A stretch of 64,000 bases of DNA, from assembly GCA_012837525.1 (NCBI GenBank), contig DUQZ01000027.1, positions 51,156-115,155 on the forward strand. The letters run 5' to 3'. Of the stretch, positions 15,731 through 23,930 are shown in pieces (the first letter of the stretch is position 1; the number at the start of each line of letters is the position of its first letter). Both the position numbers and the translations under genes were made by a program. Origin of the DNA: Clostridiales bacterium (GTDB lineage: Bacteria > Bacillota > Clostridia > Christensenellales > Aristaeellaceae). The notes under the pieces are model-generated. The model saw nothing but the letters and a program-made list of their open reading frames with translations, ran no database searches and was not told the DNA's origin.

Positions 15731-16480
15731 TTATTCGAAATGCACGACCTTGGCAAAATCTTCAGCCTTCAGGGACGCGCCGCCAATCAGCCCGCCGTCA
15801 ATCTGCGGCTGGGCCATCAGGCCTTTCACGTTCTTGGGGTTCATGCTGCCGCCGTACTGGATGCGCACCTTGTCGCTGACGCGTTTGCCGTATTTGGCGC
15901 GGATGGCTTCACGGATGACGCCGATGGTTTCATTGGCCTGCTCGTCCGTGGCGGTAAGGCCAGTGCCGATGGCCCAGACCGGCTCATAGGCGATAATCAC
16001 TTTTTTGATCTCGTCATCGCTCAAGCCCGTTAGCGCGATCAAGGTCTGGTAGGCGACCAGGGCGTCGGTATAGCCCGCTTCACGCTGCTCTTTTTTCTCG
16101 CCTACGCAGATGATGGGAATCAGGCCGCCCGCGACCGCCGCTTTCACGCGCAGGTTGACGGTTTCATCTGTCTCGGCGAAATACTGCCGGCGCTCGCTGT
16201 GGCCGATGATGACATATTCTACGCCCGCTTCCTTGAGCATGCTGGCGGACAACTCGCCCGTGTAGGCGCCGGACTCCTTAAAGTGCACGTTTTGCGCGCC
16301 CAGCTTGATTTTGCTGCCCTTGAGCGCTTTTTTGGCGGCGGGGATGTCAATGGCCGGTACGCAGACAACGACCGTGGCCTTCGCGTCCTTCACCAGGGGC
16401 TTGAGTTCATTGATTAATTCAACCGCCTCCGCGGGGCCTTTGTTCATCTTCCAGTTGCCAGCAATAACAGGTGTACGCAT
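15731..16480 (-). CDS. tpiA: Triosephosphate isomerase
   Basis: A 249-residue TIM-barrel enzyme converting dihydroxyacetone phosphate to glyceraldehyde 3-phosphate. The catalytic Lys is in GNWKMNKG at residues 8-15, the catalytic His in IIGHSERRQYF near 94, and the catalytic Glu in AYEPVWAIGTG near 165-175. The C-terminal phosphate-gripping segments (IQYGGSMNPKN and GGLIGGASL) are intact. A hairpin at 16511-16541 separates it from pgk. Start ATG follows a GAGGAGGAA site. Confidence 0.97.
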   Translation of the reverse strand: MRTPVIAGNWKMNKGPAEAVELINELKPLVKDAKATVVVCVPAIDIPAAKKALKGSKIKLGAQNVHFKESGAYTGELSASMLKEAGVEYVIIGHSERRQYFAETDETVNLRVKAAVAGGLIPIICVGEKKEQREAGYTDALVAYQTLIALTGLSDDEIKKVIIAYEPVWAIGTGLTATDEQANETIGVIREAIRAKYGKRVSDKVRIQYGGSMNPKNVKGLMAQPQIDGGLIGGASLKAEDFAKVVHFE

Positions 16481-16510
16481 GTGAGTTCCTCCTCGTATTC
16501 TTTGAAAATG

Positions 16511-16541
16511 GCCCGCCCATGCCGAAAACGGCCGGGCGGGC
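16511..16541 (-). terminator. Intercistronic hairpin between pgk and tpiA
   Basis: An outer stem GCCCGCCC/GGGCGGGC encloses an inner stem GCCG-AAAA-CGGC. On the minus strand it is followed by CATTTTC, a weak T-tract. It probably tunes rather than ends transcription into tpiA. Confidence 0.6.
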
Positions 16542-16553
16542 TTTGAGCATATT

Positions 16554-17735
16554 TTATTTGTCGTTCAGCGCCGCGACACCGGGCAGCACCAGGCCTTCCA
16601 GGAATTCCAGGGAGGCGCCGCCGCCAGTGGAAATATGGCTGATTTTGTCAGCAAAGCCCATTTGGGTTACAGCCGCCGCGGAGTCACCGCCGCCCACGAT
16701 GGTGGTTGCGTCGCTTTCCGCAAGCGCCTTGGCCAGCGCCTGGGTGCCTTCGGCGAAAGTGGGCATCTCAAACACACCCATGGGGCCATTCCAGACCACC
16801 GTCTTGGCACTCTTGATGGCATCGGTGAACAGCTTGATGGTTTCAGGCCCGATGTCCAAGCCCTGCCAGCCCGCCGGAATCTCGCCGGTGGGGACCACCT
16901 TGGTGATCGCGTCGTTGTCAAACTTGTCAGCAATCACGGTGTCAATGGGCAGCAGCAGCTTGACGCCTTTTTCCTTGGCTTTTGCCATCATCTCGCGGGC
17001 ATAATCCACCTTGTCCTTCTCAAGCAGACTGTCGCCCACTTCGCCGCCGCCGGCCACGGTAAAGGTATAGGCCATGCCGCCGCCGATGATTAAGGTGTCC
17101 ACCTTCTCCAGCAGGTTGTTGATGACGCCCAGTTTGTCCGAAACCTTGGCGCCGCCCAGGATGGCGACAAAGGGGCGGTCCGGGTTGTCCAGCGCCTTGC
17201 CCATGAACTGCAGCTCCTTCTCAATCAAAAAGCCGGAGACAGCGGGCAGGAAGTGCGCCACGCCTTCGGTGCTGGCATGCGCGCGGTGCGCGGTACCAAA
17301 GGCGTCATTCACATACAGGTCGGCGTAGGAGGCCAGCTTCTTGGCAAACTCCTCCACGTTCTTTTCTTCTTCCTTGTGGAAGCGCAGGTTTTCCAGCAGC
17401 GCGACCTCGCCCTCTTTTAAGGAGGCGACGATGGCGTCCGCGTCCTCGCCAATGACGTCCTTGGCCATTTTGACGTCCTGGCCCAGCAGTTCACCCAGCC
17501 TTTTTGCGACCGGGGCCAGGGAATACTTCGGGTTCACTTCGCCCTTGGGGCGGCCCAGGTGGCTGCACAGGATCACTTTCGCGCCGTGCTCCACCAAATG
17601 ACGGATGGTGGGCAGCGCGCCGACGATCCGGTTTTCATCGGTGATGTTCTTGTTCTCATCCATGGGCACGTTAAAATCAACGCGGACCAGGACTTTTTTA
17701 CCTTTCAGGTCAACATCGCGGACGGTTTTCTTCAT
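16554..17735 (-). CDS. pgk: Phosphoglycerate kinase
   Basis: A 393-residue glycolytic kinase that makes ATP from 1,3-bisphosphoglycerate. The start is the ATG at 17735, because AAGGAGGAA lies at the right distance; an in-frame codon 21 nt upstream lacks a site. Visible motifs include [11 protein letters not shown] near residue 18, [10 protein letters not shown], the hinge [13 protein letters not shown] and the nucleotide loop [10 protein letters not shown] near the C-terminus. It lies 22 nt after cggR and begins the enzyme part of the operon. Length is normal and no key residue is missing. Confidence 0.97.
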   Translation of the reverse strand: MKKTVRDVDLKGKKVLVRVDFNVPMDENKNITDENRIVGALPTIRHLVEHGAKVILCSHLGRPKGEVNPKYSLAPVAKRLGELLGQDVKMAKDVIGEDADAIVASLKEGEVALLENLRFHKEEEKNVEEFAKKLASYADLYVNDAFGTAHRAHASTEGVAHFLPAVSGFLIEKELQFMGKALDNPDRPFVAILGGAKVSDKLGVINNLLEKVDTLIIGGGMAYTFTVAGGGEVGDSLLEKDKVDYAREMMAKAKEKGVKLLLPIDTVIADKFDNDAITKVVPTGEIPAGWQGLDIGPETIKLFTDAIKSAKTVVWNGPMGVFEMPTFAEGTQALAKALAESDATTIVGGGDSAAAVTQMGFADKISHISTGGGASLEFLEGLVLPGVAALNDK

Positions 17736-17757
17736 GGGGGTTCCTCCTTCAAACAAT

Positions 17758-18813
17758 TCAATTTGGGGTTACAGTGTCAATCAGGTCCAATATCGCAAGC
17801 CCAAGGCCTTCATCCACAACAAGGGCCCAGGGGGGATGCCAACGTACAGCGGCCAAAACCGCTTCTGCTTTGCGCTGGCCGGCAGCCGCCATGATGCTGA
17901 CGGAACCGTGCTTGCCAGTGCCCAGCTCAGAGGAGAGGGAAGGGCTTTGATGGATGACATTGCCGGACAAATCAAAGAAATCGCCCAGCGCCTCGCCCAC
18001 CGCGCCCTCGCGCAGCAATTGGCGCCGCAGGGAGAGGGAGAAGCCGCGCCGCTGTGCCATGTCATCCGCCCGGCCAACGCCGTAGAGGATGACATCCGCG
18101 TTGCGCATCAAGGCCAGCGTGGCGCGCACGCCGGGCAGCTTGGCCGCTTTGCTCAAGGTGTCCGAGTCCATACCTTCCGGCAGGTGCATCAGCCGGTAAT
18201 CCCCGCCGATGTGCTGCGCCAGTTCACTGGCAACGGCATCCGCCTGCATCTGCGCCATGCGGCCAAAGCCGCCGCGGGCAGGCACCACCATCACAGCGCC
18301 GGGGACCGGTGTCATCGCGCGGGCAACTTCACTCATGGTGCTGCCGCCTGACACGGCGATGATCATGTTGTCCTTCACCACCTGGTGCAAAAACTGCGCG
18401 GTGGCCCGGCCCAAATCCAGCAGAACCATCCGGTCCTCATCCGCGTTGCCGGGGACAACGGACAGGCGGGAGATGTTCAGTTTTTCCTTCAGCTGGCTTT
18501 CAAGGTCAAACAGACCGCTGATGTTGCGGCACAAGGCGCGCACCTCCGGCAGCAACTTTAAGCCGTCCTCAGACAGCAGCATGCCGGTGGTGTTCAGCAC
18601 AATCAGGCCTTCTTCCTTCAAGGCTTCCGCCGCCGCGCGCACTTCGCGCTCAGACAGCTGCATGGAGGCAGCCAAGGTGCGCCGGCCCACAGGGCCGATG
18701 GCGTGGATGCGCTCCATCAACTGCGCGCGCTGGTAGATTTCCTCCACCTGGCTGGCGGCAATGCGTTTTAAGGTAGCCCAGGTAATGTCTTGCAATCCGT
18801 GTGTCCTTTCCAT
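17758..18813 (-). CDS. cggR: Central glycolytic genes regulator (SorC/DeoR-like)
   Basis: A transcriptional repressor of the SorC family with CggR layout: an N-terminal winged helix (about residues 25-75; [20 protein letters not shown] resembles the CggR helix-turn-helix) and a C-terminal sugar-phosphate-binding domain with [11 protein letters not shown] and PARGGFGR. In B. subtilis CggR represses the gapA operon and is released by fructose 1,6-bisphosphate. It is first gene of a pgk-tpiA-gpmI operon here. The start is uncertain: ATG 18813, upstream TTG 18822, or TTG 18795, which alone has a ribosome site (AAAGGA, 8 nt away). A palindrome and a TATAAT promoter lie just upstream, so autoregulation is likely. 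Unlike B. subtilis, gapA does not follow. Confidence 0.9.
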   Translation of the reverse strand: MERTHGLQDITWATLKRIAASQVEEIYQRAQLMERIHAIGPVGRRTLAASMQLSEREVRAAAEALKEEGLIVLNTTGMLLSEDGLKLLPEVRALCRNISGLFDLESQLKEKLNISRLSVVPGNADEDRMVLLDLGRATAQFLHQVVKDNMIIAVSGGSTMSEVARAMTPVPGAVMVVPARGGFGRMAQMQADAVASELAQHIGGDYRLMHLPEGMDSDTLSKAAKLPGVRATLALMRNADVILYGVGRADDMAQRRGFSLSLRRQLLREGAVGEALGDFFDLSGNVIHQSPSLSSELGTGKHGSVSIMAAAGQRKAEAVLAAVRWHPPWALVVDEGLGLAILDLIDTVTPN

Positions 18814-18816
18814 GCG

Positions 18817-18831
18817 GGGCAAATTTTGCCC
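18817..18831 (-). promoter_or_regulatory. Palindrome at the cggR transcription start (candidate operator)
   Basis: GGGCAAA-T-TTTGCCC is a 7-1-7 inverted repeat at the predicted start site (about 18834) of the cggR transcript. A repressor bound there would block initiation or early elongation, fitting autoregulation by CggR. It does not match the B. subtilis CggR operator closely. Confidence 0.45.
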
Positions 18832-18840
18832 GCCTGGGAT

Positions 18841-18869
18841 ATTATACCCCTAAGCGGCATGATGCACAA
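18841..18869 (-). promoter_or_regulatory. Promoter of the cggR-pgk-tpiA-gpmI operon
   Basis: On minus, a perfect -10 TATAAT (complement of 18841-18846) and -35 TTGTGC (complement of 18864-18869) are 17 bp apart. The predicted start near 18834 is only about 12-40 nt from the candidate cggR start codons. Confidence 0.7.
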
Positions 18870-18879
18870 GCAAAAAGAA

Positions 18880-18903
18880 AAACCAGGGCATCCTCCTGGC
18901 TTT
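18880..18903 (-). terminator. Terminator after the HIT gene
   Basis: Reading minus, CCAGG and CCTGG pair with extra A/T pairs outside, around a loop holding AGGATGC, followed by TTTTTCTTTTTG. It ends the prmA-rsmE-mtaB-HIT transcript just before the cggR promoter region. Confidence 0.75.
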
Positions 18904-18914
18904 TCAAGCGTCGT

Positions 18915-19259
18915 TTAGACCATGCGGTCGCTCAATGTTTCGCCGCCCAGTACATGGAAGTGCAGGTGGTGTACACTTTGCCGGGCATCCGGACCGCAGT
19001 TGGATACCAGGCGGTAGCCGCTTTGGTCAATCCCCAGCGCCTTGGCCACGTCCTGTGCCGCGCGCAGCAATCCGGCCAGCAGGCCGTCCTCGGTTTGGTT
19101 CAAATCATTTAAACTGTCCAGGTGCTTTTTGGGGATGATCAGGGCGTGCGCTTTGGCCTGCGGGTTGATGTCCCGGAAGGCCAGCACCTGCTCGTTTTCA
19201 TAGATGGTTTCAGCCGGGATGTCCCCGCTTGCGATCCTGCAAAACAGACAGTCACTCAT
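18915..19259 (-). CDS. HIT-family nucleotide-binding protein (HinT-like)
   Basis: A 114-residue histidine-triad protein. The start is ATG 19259 behind AGGAGG; an in-frame codon 21 nt upstream lacks a site. The triad motif HLHFHVLGG is near residues 98-106 with His at 98, 100 and 102. An N-terminal CxxC (Cys4, Cys7) fits the zinc-binding HinT subgroup. HinT proteins hydrolyse AMP-N-epsilon-lysine and other purine phosphoramidates in the cytoplasm; their cell role is still loosely defined. It is the last gene of the prmA-rsmE-mtaB-HIT operon, a common Firmicutes arrangement, and is followed by a terminator. Confidence 0.92.
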   Translation of the reverse strand: MSDCLFCRIASGDIPAETIYENEQVLAFRDINPQAKAHALIIPKKHLDSLNDLNQTEDGLLAGLLRAAQDVAKALGIDQSGYRLVSNCGPDARQSVHHLHFHVLGGETLSDRMV

Positions 19260-19298
19260 CAACAATTCCTCCTTGCGCAAACTATCTCTGATACCAAC

Positions 19299-20582
19299 TT
19301 ACCCAATCATCTCGCCTTTCATGCCGGATTGATGCAGGCCCATCAGGCGGATGTCATGGACCTCACCCGGCTGCGCGCCTTTGACAAAGACGGAGATGGC
19401 CTGGGGTGTCTGCCCTTCAGTGGTGCCGTCTGCCAGCACGGTTTCAAACAAGACGGGTTGGACGCTGCCCACCATGCGCTCACGGTAGGCGATGGACATG
19501 CGCTCATCCAACTGGGCCATCTGCCGGGCGCGCTCGGTTTTGACCGCGCGGCTCAGTTGCCCAGGCATGCGGGCGGCAGTTGTCCCAGCCCGGCGGCTGT
19601 AGGGGAAGATATGCATCTTGGCAAAGCCCACTTCCTCGCAAAAGGAGAGGGTCTGCAAAAACTCCTCTTCAGTTTCACCGGGGAAGCCGACTAAAACGTC
19701 CGTTGTCAGCGCGCAATCCGGGAAGGTACGCTGAAGCCGCCTGGCCGCCTCCAGGTATTCCCGGGCGGTGTAACGCCTTCGCATGCGCTTGAGCACGGTA
19801 TCAGACCCGGATTGCAGCGACAGATGAAACTGCGGGCAGATACTGGGGATCTCAGCCAGTTCGTCCACAAAGTCCTGGGTTGCGATGACAGGCTCCAGGG
19901 AACCCAGTCGCAGCCGGGGCAGGCCGGGCACAGCCGCCGCGCGGATGGCGTCCATTAAACGGGGGCCATCCAAATCCTTGCCGTAGCTGGTTAAATGGAT
20001 GCCCGTTAAGACGATTTCCTGGTATTCGGCAGCCACCAGTCGCTTTGCCTCCGCGTGAATGGCGTCCGGCGTCCTGGAGCGGATGCCGCCGCGCACATGG
20101 GGGATGATGCAGTAGGCGCAGAAGCGGTCACAGCCTTCCTGAATCTTCATCACCGCGCGGGTGCGGCCATCCTGATGGCTGATGGTCAACTCCTCAAAGG
20201 GGATGCTGCGCACATCCTCCACAGCGCAAATCTGCGCGTTGTCATGGAGCGCTTCGTGCAAAAGGTTCACCACACGCTCCCGGTGCTGGTTGCCGATGAT
20301 CAGCCGGACGCCCAAATCCTTCAATTTGTCCGCGTCTTTTTGCGCCAGGCAGCCCGCGGCGATCACCTGGCTGTCCGGCTGCTCCCGCAACACGCGGTGC
20401 AGCATCTGCCGGCTTTTTTGCTCGCCCGCAGCGGTCACCACACAGGTGACGATGACATTGACGTCCACAGGCTCACCAAAGGGCCGGGTTTTGTAGCCAG
20501 CCCTTACAAAGCTTTCCTTCATGGCCTGGGCGTCATACTGGTTGACCTTGCAGCCCAGGGTATAAAACGCGACTGTTTTCAA
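19299..20582 (-). CDS. mtaB: tRNA t6A37 methylthiotransferase MtaB
   Basis: A 427-residue radical-SAM methylthiotransferase. The N-terminal UPF0004 domain has a cysteine at GCKVNQYDAQ (residue 11) and further cluster cysteines at CVVTAAGEQKS and AAGCLAQ. The radical-SAM motif CDRFCAYC (CxxxCxxC) lies near residue 145, followed by a TRAM-type C-terminal segment. It converts t6A to ms2t6A at position 37 of ANN-decoding tRNAs. The MtaB call over MiaB rests on the start VAFYTLGCKVNQ and on the prmA-rsmE-mtaB context seen in B. subtilis (yqeV). rsmE ends 12 nt upstream, so they are co-transcribed. Confidence 0.93.
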   Translation of the reverse strand: MKTVAFYTLGCKVNQYDAQAMKESFVRAGYKTRPFGEPVDVNVIVTCVVTAAGEQKSRQMLHRVLREQPDSQVIAAGCLAQKDADKLKDLGVRLIIGNQHRERVVNLLHEALHDNAQICAVEDVRSIPFEELTISHQDGRTRAVMKIQEGCDRFCAYCIIPHVRGGIRSRTPDAIHAEAKRLVAAEYQEIVLTGIHLTSYGKDLDGPRLMDAIRAAAVPGLPRLRLGSLEPVIATQDFVDELAEIPSICPQFHLSLQSGSDTVLKRMRRRYTAREYLEAARRLQRTFPDCALTTDVLVGFPGETEEEFLQTLSFCEEVGFAKMHIFPYSRRAGTTAARMPGQLSRAVKTERARQMAQLDERMSIAYRERMVGSVQPVLFETVLADGTTEGQTPQAISVFVKGAQPGEVHDIRLMGLHQSGMKGEMIG

Positions 20583-20594
20583 TTTGTTCTTTCC

Positions 20595-21296
20595 TTATGT
20601 AAAATCATTCGCCAGCGCCAGGATCATGGCAATGGCCGCGATGCCTGCCGTCTCCGTGCGCAGGATGCGCGGGCCCAAGGTGACGGCCCTGGCGGGCAGT
20701 TGCTGGATTTCTTCCTCCGTGAACCCGCCTTCCGGCCCGATCACCAGGGCGATGTCCCGCGCGCCTTCGTACACGCTGTTGATGGTGGCGCCTTGCGCCA
20801 GCTCGTAGGGGACCAGTGCCTGCTCATGCAGTGCTAAGCGCTTGCGCAGGCCGTCAACATCAAGAACATCCTCCACCACCGGGATCATCGTGCGGCCTGA
20901 CTGCATAGCCGCTTCCCGCGCGATTTTGTTCAAGCGCTCCAGCCGCTTGTGCGCCTGCTCCGGCCTTGCCACACAGCGCGCGAACAGGCAGGGGACAACG
21001 GCGTGCACGCCCAGTTCCGTTGCCTGGCGCACAATCTGGTCCATCTTGTCGCCCTTGGGCCACCCCTGATACAGGGTGATGCGCGTCCTGGCCTCACTGC
21101 TTGGTATTTCCTTTGTGATGCGCGCGATGGCGGTTTGATTGTCCACCTCAAGCGTCGCCTCATAGCGCCGGGCGTTAACGCTCACGCGGATGGTCTGCCC
21201 GGGCGCCAGCCGCAACACGCGCAGGGCGTGGTGGCTGTCCTCCTTTGTCAGGGCAGCGGTCTGGTTGATAATCTCCTCCGCGAAAAAATCAGGCAT
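20595..21296 (-). CDS. rsmE: 16S rRNA m3U1498 methyltransferase
   Basis: A 233-residue SPOUT-class methyltransferase that methylates U1498 of 16S rRNA in the assembled small subunit. The start ATG 21296 overlaps the last eight bases of prmA, indicating translational coupling. An N-terminal PUA-like part (HHALRVLRLAPGQ) precedes the knotted SAM site, LVIGPEGGFTEEEI near residue 190 and LGPRILRTETA near 210, both standard RsmE motifs. Length is normal. Confidence 0.94.
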   Translation of the reverse strand: MPDFFAEEIINQTAALTKEDSHHALRVLRLAPGQTIRVSVNARRYEATLEVDNQTAIARITKEIPSSEARTRITLYQGWPKGDKMDQIVRQATELGVHAVVPCLFARCVARPEQAHKRLERLNKIAREAAMQSGRTMIPVVEDVLDVDGLRKRLALHEQALVPYELAQGATINSVYEGARDIALVIGPEGGFTEEEIQQLPARAVTLGPRILRTETAGIAAIAMILALANDFT

Positions 21297-22221
21297 GGTG
21301 TTTCCCAAACAGCAGGGCGACCCATTCGCCCTCCGCCAGCCTGTCAATCAAGACGTAGCCCGCTTCTTTATACGCGCGCAGCACATCCTGTTCCCGGTCC
21401 TTGATGATGCCGGAGGCCAGGAACAAGCCGTCCTGTGCCAATAAAGGCGGCAAGGCATCCCTCAGGCTGATGATGACATCGGCTAAGATATTGGCGCAGA
21501 TAAACTCATGCTGACCGGATACATCCTTTGCCAGATCACCCTGAAGCACCCGAATGGTTTCACCTAATTGATTGCGCGCGACATTTTCCCGCGCCGCGCT
21601 CACAGCGATGGGGTCAATGTCCACCGCGGTGACGTTCTGCGCGCCCAGCTTGGCCAGCGTGATTGCCAGAATGCCGGAGCCGGTGCCGATGTCCAGCGCG
21701 CGCCCGCCATGATAGTGCTTCTCAATCATGGCCATACACAGCCGTGTGGTCTCATGGTTGCCGGTGCCAAATGCCATGCCCGGGTCCATGTCAATCACCA
21801 GGTCGCCTGGCTCCTGTTCATATGCCTCCCACATCGGGCGGATAATCAGGCGCTTTCCCACCCGCATAGGCTTATAATACTGCTTCCAGTTCTCCGCCCA
21901 GTCCTCGTCCCTTACCTGTGTCTGTGAAAAAGCCAGGCTGCCCGCGTCAAAGCCAGCCAGGTTTTTCAGGCTTTGTACAGCTGACTGCGCCTGCAGCGCG
22001 TCCTCCGGGCTTTTAAACCAGGCCTTCACCGTCGCTTCCTCGGGCATCTTCGCCTTCATGTCCTCGCCGTACATCTCCCCAAAGCCTGTCCAGTCCTCCT
22101 TTTGGGGGATGTCCAGGCGGTCTAAGATCTGCGTGCCTTTCGCGCCGTAGCGCATCAATAGTTCCGACAGCGCGTCGGACGCGCCGGTGGTTGTGGTCAC
22201 ACTTGTTTCAATCCAATCCAT
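21289..22221 (-). CDS. prmA: Ribosomal protein L11 methyltransferase
   Basis: A 310-residue class I SAM methyltransferase that trimethylates ribosomal protein L11. The SAM loop ALDIGTGSGILAI lies near residue 173, preceded by DPGMAFGTGNHETTRLCM, which is diagnostic of PrmA, and followed by the post-I acidic residue in VTAVDIDPIAV and the motif CANILADVI (NxLAxxI). The first gene of a four-gene minus-strand operon, it has a good promoter about 28 bp upstream. In many Firmicutes dnaK-dnaJ precede prmA; here they do not, since the liv operon lies upstream. Confidence 0.96.
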   Translation of the reverse strand: MDWIETSVTTTTGASDALSELLMRYGAKGTQILDRLDIPQKEDWTGFGEMYGEDMKAKMPEEATVKAWFKSPEDALQAQSAVQSLKNLAGFDAGSLAFSQTQVRDEDWAENWKQYYKPMRVGKRLIIRPMWEAYEQEPGDLVIDMDPGMAFGTGNHETTRLCMAMIEKHYHGGRALDIGTGSGILAITLAKLGAQNVTAVDIDPIAVSAARENVARNQLGETIRVLQGDLAKDVSGQHEFICANILADVIISLRDALPPLLAQDGLFLASGIIKDREQDVLRAYKEAGYVLIDRLAEGEWVALLFGKHHA

Positions 22222-22248
22222 GCCAACACCTCATTCGTTTTCAAACGG

Positions 22249-22277
22249 ATTATATCCATTAGCACATAAAATTACAA
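22249..22277 (-). promoter_or_regulatory. Promoter of the prmA operon
   Basis: On minus, -10 TATAAT (complement of 22249-22254) and -35 TTGTAA (complement of 22272-22277) have a 17-bp spacer. The start would be near 22242, giving a leader of about 21 nt with GAGGT before the ATG. Confidence 0.75.
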
Positions 22278-22295
22278 TTTGCGCCCATATAAAGA

Positions 22296-22320
22296 GGGTG
22301 AAGGATGTTCGCCTTCACCT
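22296..22320 (-). terminator. Terminator after livF
   Basis: Reading minus, AGGTGAAGG pairs with CCTTCACCC around a 7-nt loop and is followed by TCTTTATAT. It ends the livKHMGF operon 22 nt after the livF stop. Confidence 0.75.
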
Positions 22321-22341
22321 GACAGAATCGGTTTGATTGGT

Positions 22342-23094
22342 TTATGCCTCAGGTACGGGCGCAGCCCGTGTTTTGCGCTTGCGGGCTTGGCCCAGGTAGG
22401 CGTCGCGTACCTTCTGGTTGTTCAGGAGGGCGGCGCCGGTGTCCTCCATGGTGATGCGCCCGGTTTCCAGCACATAGCCGTAGTCTGCCGCGTGCAGGGC
22501 GGCGTTGGCGTTTTGCTCAATCAGCAGGATGGTGATGCCTTCCTCCCGCAGGCGCTGGATGATCTGGAAGATGTCCTTCACCACCAGGGGCGCCAGGCCC
22601 AGCGAGGGCTCGTCCATCATAATCAGCCGAGGCCTGGCCATCAGCGCGCGGCCAACCGCCAGCATCTGCTGTTCCCCGCCGGAGAGCGTGCCCGCCAATT
22701 GCCAATGGCGCTCCTGCAACCTTGGGAAACGTTCATACACATATTCAATGGAGTTGTTAATTTCCGCCTGGTCTTTGCGCAAGTAGGCGCCGATGCGCAG
22801 GTTTTCAAGCACCGTCAGGTTGGGGAAGACTCGCCGCCCCTCCGGCACCATCACAATGCCTTCCTCCACAATGCTGGAGGTGACCAGGGAGGTAATTTCC
22901 CGCCCGTCAAAGGTGATGCCGCCAGCCTTGATGGGCACCAGGCCGGAGATGGCGCGCAGGGTGGTGGATTTGCCCGCGCCGTTTGCGCCAATCAGGGTAA
23001 CAATCTGTCCGGCTTCCACCGTGAAGGAGATGCCCTTGAGCGCTTCAATCCCGCCGTAGGAGACCTGAAGATCCGTCACTGTCAACAAACTCAT
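22342..23094 (-). CDS. livF: Branched-chain amino acid ABC transporter ATPase LivF
   Basis: A 250-residue ABC ATPase of the LivF group. Walker A is GANGAGKST near residue 38, the signature is LSGGEQQML near 136 and Walker B MMDEPSLGLAP near 156, where the LivF-typical SLGLAP is intact. It energises uptake of leucine, isoleucine and valine, or related solutes, together with LivG, LivH and LivM. It overlaps livG by four bases at its start. A Lys/Arg-rich tail (QARKRKTRAAP) closes the protein, which is slightly longer than usual. The operon ends at a terminator 22 nt on. Confidence 0.94.
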   Translation of the reverse strand: MSLLTVTDLQVSYGGIEALKGISFTVEAGQIVTLIGANGAGKSTTLRAISGLVPIKAGGITFDGREITSLVTSSIVEEGIVMVPEGRRVFPNLTVLENLRIGAYLRKDQAEINNSIEYVYERFPRLQERHWQLAGTLSGGEQQMLAVGRALMARPRLIMMDEPSLGLAPLVVKDIFQIIQRLREEGITILLIEQNANAALHAADYGYVLETGRITMEDTGAALLNNQKVRDAYLGQARKRKTRAAPVPEA

Positions 23095-23930
23095 TCTTCA
23101 TACACCCCCAAATACGCGGTAATCACATCCGGGTTGTCCTGGATCTCCTCCGGAACGCCGGTCGCGATCAGGCGGCCAAAGTCAATCACATAAATGCGGT
23201 CGGAGATGTCCATCACCAGGTCCATATGATGCTCAATGAGGAAGATGGTCAGCTCAAACCGTTTTTGGATGCCCACAATAAACTGGCCCAAAGCCTCCGT
23301 CTCCTGCGGGTTCATGCCGGCGGCAGGCTCATCCAAAAGAAGCAGGCGCGGGTTGGTGGCCAGCGCCCGGGCAATCTCCAGCCTGCGCTGCTTGCCATAG
23401 GGGAGGGAGGTGGCCAATTCGTCCTTCACGTCGATTAAGCCAACCGCCTCCAGCATGTTGAGGGCGTGCTCGCGCATCTGCCGCTCTTCCTTGTGGTTGA
23501 GGCGCAGGGTGGCCGTCAGCAGGTTGCTGGTTTTGTGCAGATGTGTGGCAATCAGCACGTTTTCAAACACCGTTTGTGTTTTAAACAGGCGGATGTTTTG
23601 AAAAGTCCGCGCAACGCCCAGCTTGGTGATTTTGTCGGGGGTGTTCACGACAATTTCCTTTGGGAATTCCTTGTGTGTGCCGGCGTAAAGCTGCTTCATC
23701 TTGCCCTGGGGCTGGTTGCTCACAATCAGCCGGCCCTCATAATACACCTGCCCGTTGGTGGGGGTGTACACACCGGTAATGCAGTTGAAGGCCGTTGTCT
23801 TGCCGGCGCCGTTGGGGCCGATGAGGGCAACGATCTCCTCCCGGTTGATGTGCATGGACAGGTTGTCCACGGCCACAACGCCGCCAAACTGCATGGTGAC
23901 ATGCCGTAAATCAAGAACTGGCTCAGACAC
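23091..23930 (-). CDS. livG: Branched-chain amino acid ABC transporter ATPase LivG
   Basis: A 279-residue ABC ATPase of the LivG group. I choose GTG 23930 because AAAGGAGG lies 8 nt upstream; it overlaps the livM stop by eight bases. Walker A is GPNGAGKTT, the signature sits near LPYGKQRRLEIA (LSYGxQR in relatives), and Walker B is LLLDEPAAGMNP. The insertion typical of LivG, with the FQNIRLF motif after a long loop, is present and enlarged by a segment around KMKQLYAGTHKEFPKE. It pairs with LivF to form the ATPase heterodimer. Confidence 0.94.
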   Translation of the reverse strand: MSEPVLDLRHVTMQFGGVVAVDNLSMHINREEIVALIGPNGAGKTTAFNCITGVYTPTNGQVYYEGRLIVSNQPQGKMKQLYAGTHKEFPKEIVVNTPDKITKLGVARTFQNIRLFKTQTVFENVLIATHLHKTSNLLTATLRLNHKEERQMREHALNMLEAVGLIDVKDELATSLPYGKQRRLEIARALATNPRLLLLDEPAAGMNPQETEALGQFIVGIQKRFELTIFLIEHHMDLVMDISDRIYVIDFGRLIATGVPEEIQDNPDVITAYLGVYEE

